64,000 bases of DNA from Rattus norvegicus (Eukaryota; Chordata; Mammalia; Rodentia; Muridae). The translations under genes were made by a program, and so were the position numbers. Position 1 is the first letter of the stretch. Each line of letters starts with the position of its first letter. Shown in pieces: positions 11,261 to 22,828 of the stretch. The notes under the pieces were generated by a model. That model did not search any database and was not told the DNA's origin. It saw nothing but the letters and a program-made list of their open reading frames with translations. The DNA lies in the NCBI RefSeq assembly GCF_036323735.1, contig NC_086022.1, positions 70,872,702-70,936,701 of the forward strand. Direction: 5' to 3'.

Positions 11261-12528
11261 AAAACATTTTAAAATATTGGTTTTAAAAGATTTTCTAGTC
11301 TTACATTTCTGTTAGATTTACTGCTCTTCTGTTAGAAATTTTAAAGCAGAGAAACATAATATTATGAAGACATAATTGTGTAATTATAAATAAATAAAAA
11401 CAAGTAAGCTGTGATTAGTGTTATTTGCACAAGATGAAGCATAAGCTGCATAAAGATCAAAGTGTCCCAAGTGTTCCTGGGTGAGCTCTGCCCAATTGCA
11501 GGACAGCATTAGGATGGTGTGATTAGAAATGTATTTTACTGAACGGGGAATCAGGAAGAAAACAATCCACTCCTGACTTAGGAACCCTGTCTTCTATAAA
11601 TCTCTTTTCTCTAAATTTAGTTATTTGTAAAGGAGAATATCCATTGAGAATTCTGATTCAATTCATTTTATCATTTCATTTCTACCATTGTATTGGGATG
11701 TTATTTAACCCACTGCTCCCAGCCTCAGGCTTCTACTATTCAGTTTCAGCGTTTTTCCAATTGTTTATTTCCCATTTGGATTTATTCCAAGCTCTAAAAC
11801 TTTTTATTGAATTTCCAGATGAATATCTTCCCCTGGGTATGCCATAAGCACACACAAACTCAAATGTGGAAAATGAAATTAGTCCAGACTTCACAATACC
11901 CACTGAAGCCTGACATTGATTGTACTATATAATTTGTTCCTTCATTTGATAAAAATTTTCAATGACCGAATAACAAGCAATTTAACAGATGCTTGGGAAT
12001 CATGACTTAATTGCTCAATGAGTCAAGTTATAGAAATCAATAATGAATTTTTAGAATTTGTGTTACAGCTTCTAATTGGAAACCTTGTTTGAAGAAAGTA
12101 AGTAACCATTTACTTTGCAAGGAACTCTACACTTCCACAGGTTTATAAGATAAGAGTTCTCCAACAGAATTACTTTCAAAAATTTAAGGAAAAGCATTTT
12201 TTTCTAATTCAAGTCCTTTATAGGACCCTTATAACAGCTTATTTAAAAAGTTTTGACGAATTCATGCTATTATTTTTGTCATCTCTGACTGTATGTAAGT
12301 CCCTGTGGCTATGTACTGTACAAGCTCATTTTAAATGAGATTTTTGTCAATGTTTAGCCACAGAATTTTTACCTTACACAGAGCTGCTCTCCAGTGGGCT
12401 ATGGGTCATCAGGGTTGGGGAAGTTAAATCCATAAAGAACATGCTTTTAAAACACACTCTATACCACCTGATCCACCATTGCAGGCACTAATGCAGCTAA
12501 ATCTTGAAGTTTTCTTTTTTTAATATTC
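11261..12528. other. Unassigned non-coding DNA
   Basis: No gene or named repeat supported. Confidence 0.4.
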
Positions 12529-12530
12529 AG

Positions 12531-12773
12531 CCTGGGACAGCACATGTCCAGGCCCAGGTACAGTAGAAATGGTAATTTCAGGGTAGGGTCCCACCCAGTT
12601 AGCCCATTATCTAACAGAGGTAGGCAGATCCATTAATTCTTTTGCAATGTTAAAAGAAAATGTGTGATGTTGTCTCCTAAGAATCAAGGGGCTGGGCCAC
12701 AGGATGTTGATTCATAATCAAAAGGAGTAAATGAGTGGATAGACATGTAAAATAAAAGATTGGGCTTATGAAA
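12531..12773. repeat. Direct repeat, copy B
   Basis: Diverged copy of 9645-9890 in the same orientation. Where copy A continues into unrelated DNA, copy B runs into an A-rich stretch (12770-12790), which could be a degraded poly(A) tail. Confidence 0.72.
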
Positions 12774-13401
12774 ATAAATATAAATAATGAAAAACTTATT
12801 TGGGCATTTAGTAGAATATTTACTCACAGGATTTTACAATTAAAAGTAATTTCTTTAATTGTAGAGACTAATGTTTTTGCTAATTCAATAAAATATAAAA
12901 ATAGTAGCAAAAAGGGATTCGATTCCCACCATATATTCACATTCTGTAAAGAAGATGGAGAGAGAGGGAATCTATGGAGAGAGGATAGGTGGGGAGGAGT
13001 GTGGAGGAGTGGAGGGAGGGAAAACTGTAGACAGGCCATATTATATAAGAAAATAACCAGGTTTCCATCTGTCCCTGGAGCCCTGTGCAATGGCTGGATC
13101 CTGCCAGGAGAGAGCTGGTCTATGAGGAGTGCTGACACACTTGGTAGCACAGGAGAGACCACCATTTCTGCTCAGAGGTATCCACTCAGATCCCTCAGGA
13201 CACAGGAACTTAGGAATAGTCTGGGATAAGATACTTTCAGTTTCCCCCTGCACCCAGAGCTGACCCTGTGCCACAGTTTTCTGTGCCCAGATCCTGCCAG
13301 GAGAGAGCTGGTCTCTCAGGAGTGCTGATACACAGACTTACAGGAGGGAAAAGCCACTGTCAGATACAGCAAGACAAGCTAACACCAGAGATAACCAGAT
13401 G

Positions 13402-14430
13402 CCGAGAGGCAAGTAAGAGAACCCAAACCTCAGAAACCAAGGCCACTTGGCATCTTCCGAAAGATACCCCAACACACTGGAAAACAAGATTCTGATTCAA
13501 AATCACATTTCATGATGAGTTAGAGGACTTCAAGAAGGACATAAATAACTCCCTTAAAGAATTACAGGACAGCATAGGTAAACAGGTAGAAGCCCTTAAA
13601 GAGGAAACACAAAAATCCCTCAACAAATTACAGGAAAACACAACCAAACAGGTGAAGGAATTGAACAAAACCATTCATGATCTAAAAATGGAAATAGAAA
13701 CAATAAAGAAATGACAAAGGGAGACAACCCTGGAGATAGAAAACATAGGAAAGAGAATAGGATTCATAGATGCAAGCATCACCAACAGAATACAAGAGAT
13801 AAAAGAGAGAATCTCAGTGGCAGAAGATGCCATAGAAAACATTGACAAAACAGTCAAAGAAAATGAAAATTATCCAGGAAATCCAGGACACATTGAGAAG
13901 ATCAAACCTAAAAATAATAGATAGAGAAAAGAACGAAGATTCCCAACTTAAAAGGCCTGTAATTATTGTCAACAAAATTATTGAAGAAAACTTCTCTAAC
14001 CTAAAGAAAGAGATGCCCATAAACATACAAGAAGCCTACAGAACTCCAAATAGATTGGACCAGAAAAAGAAACTCCTCCTGTCACATAATAGTCAAAACA
14101 CCAAATGCACAAAACAAAGAATATTAAAAGCAGTAAGGGAAAAAGTCAAGTAACATATAAAGGCAGACCTATCAGAATCACACCAGACTTCTCACCAGAG
14201 ACTATGAAAGCTAGAAGATGCTGGGCAGATATCATACAGACCCTAAGAGAACACAAATACCAGCCCAGGCTATTATATCCAGCAAAACTCTCAATTAACA
14301 TACATGAAGAAACCAAGATATTCCATGACAAAACTAAATTTACACAATGTCTTCCTACAAATCCACCCTACAAAGGATGATAGATGGAAAACTCCGACAC
14401 AAGGAGGGAAAAAACACCCTAGAAAAAAAA
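13402..14430 (+). pseudogene. L1 ORF1 (RNA-binding protein) relic
   Basis: It starts MPRGK followed at once by a stop (ATGCCGAGAGGCAAGTAA at 13402). The coiled-coil region (repeated 'aaggaa/gaa' heptads, 13510-13870) and the C-terminal domain (EAYRTPNRLDQK near 14026-14070; MKARRCWADIIQTLREHKYQ at 14202-14261) are spread over different frames. No intact ORF1p is possible. Confidence 0.85.
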
Positions 14431-14444
14431 CAGAAAGTAATCTT

Positions 14445-17400
14445 CTTTCAACAAATCCAAAAGAAGATAGCCACACAAACATAATTCTTCCTCTAACAAC
14501 AAAAATAAAATGGAAAAACAATCATTGCTCCCTAAAATCTCTCAATGCCAATGGACTCAACTCCCTAATAAAAATACATAGGCAATGGACTGGATACATA
14601 AATAGGACTCATCATTTTGCTGCAAACGGGAAATGCACCTCAGTGACAAAGACAAATGCTTTCTCAGAGTAAAAGGCTGGGAAAATTTTTTTCCAAGCAA
14701 ATGGTCCCAAGAAACAAGCTGGAGTAGCTGTTCTAATATTGAATAAAATTTACTTTCAACCAAAAGTTATCAAAAAGATAAGGCAGGACACTTTACACTC
14801 AGCAAAGAAAAGATCTGCCAAGATAAACTCTCAATTCTGAATATCTATGTTACAAAGAAATGTTACTGACATGAATAAAAGAAATTTAACTAAAGCTCAA
14901 AGCACAAATTGCACCTCACACAATAATAGTGGGTGATTTCAACTCCCCACTCTCATCAACGGACAAGTCATCAAAACAGAAACTAAACAGAGACACAGTG
15001 AAACTAACAGAAGTTATGAACCAAATGGATTCAACAGATATCTATAAAACATTTTATTGTAAAACAAATGAATATACTTTCTTCTCAGTGCACCATGGTA
15101 CCTTTTCCAATATTGACCATATAATCGGTCACAAAACAGGTCTCAACAGATACAAGAAGATTGAAATAATCCCATGTCCCCTATCAACACCACGGACTAA
15201 GGCTGGTCTTCAACAACAACAAAAATGTCAGAAAGCCTATATATACATGGAAGCTTAACAACACTCTGCTCAATAATAACTTGGTCAAGGAAGAACTATA
15301 GAAAGAAATTAAAGATGTTTTAGAATTTAATGAAGATGAAGGCACAACATACCCAAACTTATGGGGCACAATGAAAGTGTCTCCAAAAAGTAACTGGAGA
15401 GAGCATACATAAATAGTTTGACAGCACATTTAAAGCTCTAGTACAAGAAGAAGCAAATACTCCCAAGAGGATTAGACAGCAGGAAATAATCAAACTCAGG
15501 GCTGAAATCAACCAAGTAGAAACAAAAGAACTATTCAAGAAAATCAACAAAACAAGGAAGTAGTTCTTTGAAAAACATCAACAAGATAGATAAACCCTTA
15601 GCCAGACTACCCAGAGGGCACAGAGACAGTATCCAGAATCACAAAATCAGAAATGAAAATGGAGAGATAATAACAAAAACGGAGGAAATCCAAAAAAATC
15701 ATGAGATCCTACTACAAAAGACTTTATTCAACAAAACTGAAAATCTGGATGAAGTGGACAATTATTTAGACAGATTCCAGGTACCAAAGTTAGATCAGGA
15801 TCAGAGGAATCATCTAAACAGGCCCATAATTCCTAAAAAAAAAAAAAGCCCAGGACCAGATGGGTTTAGTGCAGAATTCTATCAAACATTCATAGAAGAT
15901 CTAATATCAGTACTCTCCAAACTATTCCAAAAAAATAAAAAGAAAAGAAACACTACCCAATTCCTTCCATGAAGCCGCTTATACCTAAACTACACAAACA
16001 CTAAAAAAGTGAACTTCATATCAATTTCCCTTATGAATATCCATACCAAAATACTCAATAAGGTACATGCAAACCAAATGCAAGAACACATCAAAACAAT
16101 CATCCATCACGATCAACTAGGTTTCATCTTAGGGATGCAGGGATGGTTCAATATATGGAAATCCATCAAAGTATTCTACTATATAAATGAACTCAAATTA
16201 ACAAAAAACTACAAGATCATCTCATTAGATGCTGAGAAAGCATTTGACAAAATTCAACATCTCTTTACAGTAAAAGTCTTGGAAAGATCAGGAATTCAAG
16301 GCCCATACCTAGAAATAGTAAAACAATATACAGGAAACCAGAAGACAACATCAAGCTAAATGGAGAAATACTTGAAGCAATCCTGCTAAAATCAAGGATT
16401 AGACAAGGCTGACCACTCTCTCCCTACCCATTCAATATAATACTGAAGTTCTAGCCAGAGCAATTAGACAAAAAAAAAAAAAAAAAAAAAAAAAGGAAAG
16501 GGATACAAATTGAAAAAGAAATCAAAACATCACTATTTTCAGATGATATGATAGTATACTTAAGTGACCTCAAAAATTCTACCAGAGAACCCCTGATAAC
16601 TTCAGCAAGGTGACTGGATATAAAATTAACTCAAAGAAATCAATAGCCTTTCTCTATCCAAAGGATACACAGTTTGAGAAAGAAATTAGGGAAATGACAC
16701 CCTCCACAATAGTTACAAATAATATAAAATACCTTGGCATGACTCTAACCAATCAAGTGAAAGACCTGTACAAGAAGAATTTCAAGTCTCTGAAGAGAGA
16801 AATTAAAGAAGATCTCAGAAGACAGAAAGATCTACCCTGCTCATAGGTTGGTCATATTGATATAGTAAAAATGGCCATCCTGCCAAAAGCAATCTACAGG
16901 TTCAATGCAATCCCCATCAAAATCCTGAGTCAATTCTTCACAGACTTAGAAAGGGCAATGTGCAAATTCATTAGGAATAATAACAACAACAACAAACAAA
17001 ACAAAATAAAACAAAAACCCAGCATAGCAAAAACAATAAAAGAACTTCTGGGAGAATCAACATCCCAGACCTCAAGCTGTATTATAGAGCAATAGTGATA
17101 AAAAAACTGCATAGGATTGGTACAGAGATAGCCAGGTAGATAATGGAATAGAATTAAAGACCCAGAAATGAAACCACACACCTATTGTCACTTGATCTTT
17201 GACAAAGGAACTGAAACTATACAGAGAAAAAAAGACATTTTCAACAAATGCTGCTGGTTCAACTGGCAGTCAGCATATAGAAGAATGCAAATAAACCCAT
17301 TCCTTTTTCCTTATACAAAGCTCAAGTCCAAGTGTATTAAGGACCTCCACAGAAAATCAGATACACTGAAATTAAAAGAAGAGAAAGTGGAAAAGAACCT

Positions 17401-18265
17401 CAACCACTTGGGCACAGGGGAAATTTTCCTGAACAGAAAAATAATGGCTTATACTCTAAGATCAAGAATCAACATATGGGACCTCATAAAACTGCATAGA
17501 TTCTGTAAGGCAAAGGATATTGTAAATATTAAAAAAAAGGCAACCAACAGATTGAGAAAAGATCTTTACCAATCCTACATCTGATACAGGGCCAATATCC
17601 TACATATACAAAGAACTCAAGAAGTTAGACTCCAAAATCAAATAACCCTTTTACAAAATGAGATACAGAGCTAAACAAAGAATTCTCAACTGAGGAATAT
17701 CAAATGGCTTAGAAATACCTAAAGAAATGTTCAACATCCTTAGTCATCAGGGAAATATAAATCAAAATAACCCTGAGATTCTACTTCACATCACTCAGAA
17801 TGGCTAAGACAAAAAACTCAGATAACAATTGATGCTGGGAGGATGTGGAGAAAGAACACTCCTCCATTGTTGGTGGGATTGCAAGCTGGTACAACCACTC
17901 TGGAAATCAGTCTGGAGGTTCATCAGAAAATTAGACATAGTACTAACTAAGGTCTCAGCTCTACCATTCCTGGACATACACTCAAAAGATGCTCCAAAAT
18001 AGACCTAGGTCACATTTTCCACTATGTTCATAGCAGCCTTATTTATAATAGCCAGAAGCTGGAAAGAACCTAGATGTACCTGAACAGAGGAATGGATACA
18101 GAAAATGTGGTAAATTTACACAATGGACTACTACACAGCAATTAAAAATAATGCTTTATTAAATTTATATGCAAATGGATGGAAGTACTAAATATCATCC
18201 TGACTGAGGTAACCCAAACACAAAAAATCATATATAGTATGCACTCGCTGATAAGTGGGTATTCG
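14445..18265 (+). pseudogene. L1 ORF2 (endonuclease/reverse transcriptase) relic
   Basis: Endonuclease pieces include LNANGLNS (near 14550) and GDFNSPLSS (14932 on). RT pieces include ISLDAEKAFDKIQH (near 16220-16260). The catalytic box is FSDD at 16536-16547 instead of FADD. A run of over 20 A interrupts RT at about 16471-16493, a site where the later L1 reads normally. The cysteine-rich tail is also broken. Multiple frames show it is inactive. Confidence 0.88.
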
Positions 18266-18989
18266 CCCCAAAGCTGGGATTACCCAAGATACAATCCACG
18301 GACCACATGAAACTCAAGAAGGGAGATCCCCAAAGTGGGGATGCTTCAGTCCTTCTTAGAAGGGGGAACAAAAAATTTTACAAGAGGAAATAAAGATATG
18401 TTTGGAGCAGAGTCTGAAGGAAAGGCCACCCAGAGACTGCCCCCCTGGGGGGGTATTCAGTCCATATATAGCCACCAAATATAGACAATGTTGCTGATGT
18501 CAAGAAGTGCAAGCTCACAGGAGCCTAATATAGCTGTCTCCTGTGAGGCTCAGCCAGAGCATAGCAAATGCAGAGGTGGATGCTCGCAGCCAATCATTGA
18601 GCTGACAACTTGGTCCCCAACTGAGGAGGTAGAAAAAGGATTGAAGGAGTTGAAGGTGTTTGCAACCCTGTACAAACAACAATGCCAACCAACCAGAGCT
18701 TTCAGGGACTAAACCACTATCCAAAGAGTACACATGGACAGCCCCATGGCTCCAGCTGCATATGTAGCAAAGGATGGACTTGTTGGGCACCAATGGGAGG
18801 GGAAGCCCTTGGTCCTGCCAAGGCGCCATGCCCTAGTGTAGGGGGGTGGGTGGGCCAGTGGGGGAACACCCTCATAGAAGCAGGGGGAGGGGGGACTAGA
18901 TAGAGCATCTATAGATGGGAAACTGGGAAAGGGAATAATATTTGGAATGTAAATTAAAAAATACCCAATACAAAATAAATAAATAAAAA

Positions 18990-20335
18990 TGGACTTCAGA
19001 GCTATACAAAGAATTCTCAATTGAGGAATATCAAATGACTGAGAAGTACCTAAAGAAATGTTCAACATCTTAGTCATCAGGGAAATATAAATTAAATCAA
19101 CCCTGAGATTCTACCTCACACCAGTCAGAATGGCTAAGTTCAAAAACTCAGGTGACAGCAGATGCTTCCTAGGATATAGAAAAAGAGGAACACTCCTCCA
19201 TTGTTTGTAGAATTGCAAGCTGGTACAACCATTCTGGAAATCAGTCTGGTGGTTCCTCAGAAAATTGGAAATAATACTATCTGATTTGCCACTATGGTAT
19301 ACCACTATACCACTCCTGGGCATATACCCAAAAGAAGCTCCAACATATAACAAGGATACATGCTCCACTATGTTCACCTCAGTCTTACTTATAATAGACA
19401 GAAGCTGGAAAGAAGCCAGATGTCCTCAACAGAGGAATGGATACAGAAATGTGGTACATCTACACAATGGACTGCTACTCAGCTAATACAAACAACGAGT
19501 TCATGAAATGCACAGGCAAATGGATGGAACTAGAAAATATCTTCAGTGAGGTAACCCAATCACAAAATAATACACATAGTATGCACTCACTGATAAGCAG
19601 ATATTAGTCCAAAAGCTTGGGATACCCAAGATACAATTCACAAACCATATGGATCTCAAAGTGTGGCTTATAAACGGGATCAAAAGTTCTCACAGGTGGA
19701 AATATGGAGACATTGTGCATCAGAGACTGAAGGAAAAACCATCCAGAGACTGACCCACCTGGGGATTCATCCCACATACAGATACCAAACCCAGACATTA
19801 TTGCAGATGCCAAGAAGTGAATGTTGACAGGACCCTGATACAGCTGTCTCCTGAGAGGTTCTACCAGAGTCTGACAAAAACAGAGGAAAATGCTCATAGC
19901 CAAACATTGAACTGAGAATGGGGTCCCTATTGGAGGAATTAGAGAAAGCACTGAAGTACCTGAAGGGGTTTGCAACCCCATAAGAACAACAATATCAACC
20001 AACCAAACTTCCTATAGGTCCCCTAGAGTACACAGGGATGGACCTATGGCACCATCTGCATATGTAGCAGAAGATAGCTTTGTTGGTCATCAATGGGAGG
20101 AGAGGAGCTTGATCCTATCAAGGCTTGATGCCCCAGTGTAGGGGAAAGTCAGGGCAGGGCGGTCGGAGGGAGTGGTTGGGTGCGTGGGTAAGAGAACACT
20201 CTTGTAGAAGCAGGGGGAGGGGTGGATAGGATAGCAGGTTTCTGGAGGGAAATATGAGAAAGGGTATAACATTAAAAAGGTAAATAAAAATATCCAATAA
20301 AAGAAAAAAAGGAAAATAAAAACAAGAAAATATCC
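18990..20335 (+). mobile_element. 5'-truncated L1 number 2
   Basis: It restarts inside the end of ORF2 ('gagctatacaaagaattctc...') straight after the A-rich tail of the previous L1. It runs through the ORF2 C-terminus and a complete 3' UTR to an A-rich tail (about 20277-20335). Its sequence parallels 17660-18985 and 25850-27106. Confidence 0.88.
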
Positions 20336-21145
20336 AGAGTGAGGTAATCCAGCTACAAAAGAACATACATGGTAGTCAATCACTAGTAAGCAAATATTAG
20401 CCCAAAAAGCTCAGAATACCTAAGATAAAACTCATAGTCCATATGAACTTCCAGAAGAAGACCAAAATCTGGATGCTTCAGTCCTTCTTATAAGAGGAAC
20501 AAAATACTCAAGGGAGAAAATATGGAGACACTATGTGGAAGAGAGACTGAAGGAAAGGCTATCCAGAAACTGCCCCACCTGGGGATCTATCCCATATATA
20601 GACACCAAACCCAGACATTATTGCAGATGCCAACAAGTGGTTGTTAACAGGAGCCTGCTTTAGCTGTCTCCTGAGAGGCTTTGCCAGATTCTGATACATA
20701 CAGAGGCAATGCTCGCAGTCAACCATTGGACTGAGCACAGCGTCCCCATTGGAGGAACTATAGAAAGGACTGAAGGAACTGAAGGGGTTTGCAAACCATA
20801 GGAAAAAGAATAATATCAACCAACCAGAAACCCCAGAGTTCCCAGGGACTAAACCACCAATGAAAGAGTACACATGAATGGACCCATGGCTCCAGCTGCA
20901 TATGCAGCAGAGGATGGCCTTGTTGGACACCAATGGGAGGAGAGGCCCTTGATGCTGTTGAGGCTGGATGCCCCAATGTAGGGAAATTCCAGTGAGGGGA
21001 GGCAGGAGTGGGTGGGTGGGTGGGTGGGGGAGTACCCCATAGCAGTAGAGGTATGGGATAGGATAGGGGGTTTTCTAGAGGAGAAACGGAGAAAGGGGAT
21101 AACATTTGAAATGTAATTAAATAAAATATCCAAAAACAAGAACCT
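20336..21145 (+). mobile_element. 5'-truncated L1 number 3
   Basis: It begins at the last codons of ORF2 ('tccagagtgaggtaatcc') and holds one 3' UTR ending 'gtaattaaataaaatatcc'. It is the third L1 3' end in tandem, the same way round. Confidence 0.85.
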
Positions 21146-21686
21146 ATTTTCAGTTTAAAACAGAAAAGTTTACAGAACCTGAAGGGACCAACTGGATAAA
21201 CAGTTCTCTGCACCCAAATCCCGTGGGAAGGAGAACTAAACCTTCAGAGAGGCAGACACGACTGGGAAACCAGAAGAGACTGCACTCTGCACACATCTCG
21301 GACGCCAGAGGAAAACACCAAACGCCATCTGGAACCCTGGTGCACGGAAGCTCCCGGAAAGGGCGGCGCAGATCTTCCTGGTTGCTGCCGCCGCAGAGAG
21401 CTCGTGGGCAGCACCCCGCGAGCAAACTTGAGCCTCGGGACCACAGGTAAGACCAACTTTTCTGCTGCAAGTGACCTGCCTGGTGAACTCAAGACACAGG
21501 CCCACAGGAACAGCTGAAGACCTGTAGAGAGGAAAAACTACATGCCCGAAAGCAGAACACTCTGTCCCCATAACTGGCTGAAAGAAAACAGGAAAACAGG
21601 TCTACAGCACTCCTGACAGACAGGCTTATAGGACAGTCTAGCCACTGTCAGAAATAGCAGAACAAAGTAACACTAGAGATAATCTG

Positions 21687-22823
21687 ATGGCGAGAGGCAA
21701 GCGCAGGAACCCAAGCAACAGAAACCAAGACTACATGGCATCATCGGAGCCCAATTCTCCCATCAAAACAAACATGGAATATCCAAACACACCAGAAAAG
21801 CAAGATCTAGTTTCAAAATCATATTTGATCATGATGCTGGAGGACTTCAAGAAAGACTTGAAGAACTCCTTAGAGAAACACAGGAAAACATTAATAAACA
21901 AGTAGAAGCCGACAGAGAGGAACGCAAAAATGCCTGAAAGAATTCCAGGAAAACATAAATAAACAAGTAGAAGCCCATAGAGAGGAGTCACAAAAATCCC
22001 TGAAAGAATTCCAGGAAAACACAATCAAACAGTTGAAGGAATTAAAAATGGAAATAGAAGCAATCAAGAAAGAACACATGGAAACAACCCTGGATATAGA
22101 AAACCAAAAGAAGAGACAAGGGGCTGTAGATACGAGCTTCACGAACAGAATACAAGAGATGGAAGAGAGAATCTCAGGAGCAGAAGATTCCATAGAAATC
22201 ATCAACTCAACTGTCAAAGATAATGTAAAGCGGAAAAAGCTACTGGTCCAAATCATACAGGAAATCCAGGACTCAATGAGAAGATCAAACCTAAGGATAA
22301 TAGTTATAGAAGAGAGTGAAGACTCCCAGCTCAAAGGACCAGTAAATATCCTCAACAAAATCATAGAAGAGAACTTCCCTAAACTAAAAAAAGAGATACC
22401 CATAGGCATACAAGAAGCCTACAGAACTCCAAATAGATTGGACCAGAAAAGAAACACCTCCCGTCACATAATAGTCAAAACACCAAATGCACAAAATAAA
22501 GAATATTAAAAGCAGTAAGGGAGAAAGGTCAAGTAATATATAAAGGCAGATCTACCAGAATCACACCAGACTTTTCGCCAGAAACTATGAAAGCCAGAAG
22601 ATCCTGGACAGATGTCATACAGACCCTAAGAGAACACAAATGCCAGCCCAGGTTACTGTATCCTACAAAACTCTCAATTAACATAAATGGAGAAACCAAG
22701 ATATTCCATGACAAAACCAAATTTACACAATATCTTTCTACAAATCCAGCACTACAAAGGATAATAAATGGTAAAGCCCAACATAAGGAGGCAAGCTATA
22801 CCCTAGAAGAAACAAGAAACTAA
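21687..22823 (+). pseudogene. L1 ORF1, two frameshifts
   Basis: Opens MARGKRRNPSNRNQDYMASS. The first frame ends at 21905, coiled coil and RRM-like parts continue in another frame (22033-22509, with MRRSNLRIIVIEESEDSQLK), and the C-terminal domain returns to the first frame (22587-22823, MKARRSWTDVIQTLREHKCQ). A tandem 60-70 bp duplication near 21885-22020 (repeated 'aacaagtagaagcc' and 'gaattccaggaaaaca') lies at the first break; such ORF1 length variation is known in rodent L1s. In an active element ORF1p is the nucleic-acid-binding trimer of the RNP. Confidence 0.88.
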
Positions 22824-22828
22824 TCGTC

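Larger units (their letters stand above)
12950..18985 (+). mobile_element. Near full-length L1 number 1, defective
   Basis: The 5' UTR (about 12950-13400) holds an internal duplication ('gatcctgccaggagagagct' near 13097 and a near-copy near 13290). ORF1 relic, ORF2 relic, 3' UTR (about 18270-18950) and an A-rich end (AATAAATAAATAAAAA, ending about 18991) follow in canonical order. Many stops and frameshifts make it coding-dead. It is visibly more diverged than the L1 at 21150-27106. Confidence 0.92.

Noticed and set aside
12768..13229. 153-codon open frame
   Set aside because: It straddles unrelated AT-rich DNA and the 5' UTR of an L1; no domain or conservation is visible.
21236..21571. Overlapping ORFs on both strands in CG-richer DNA
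   Set aside because: They lie in the L1 5' UTR, whose base composition permits chance frames.
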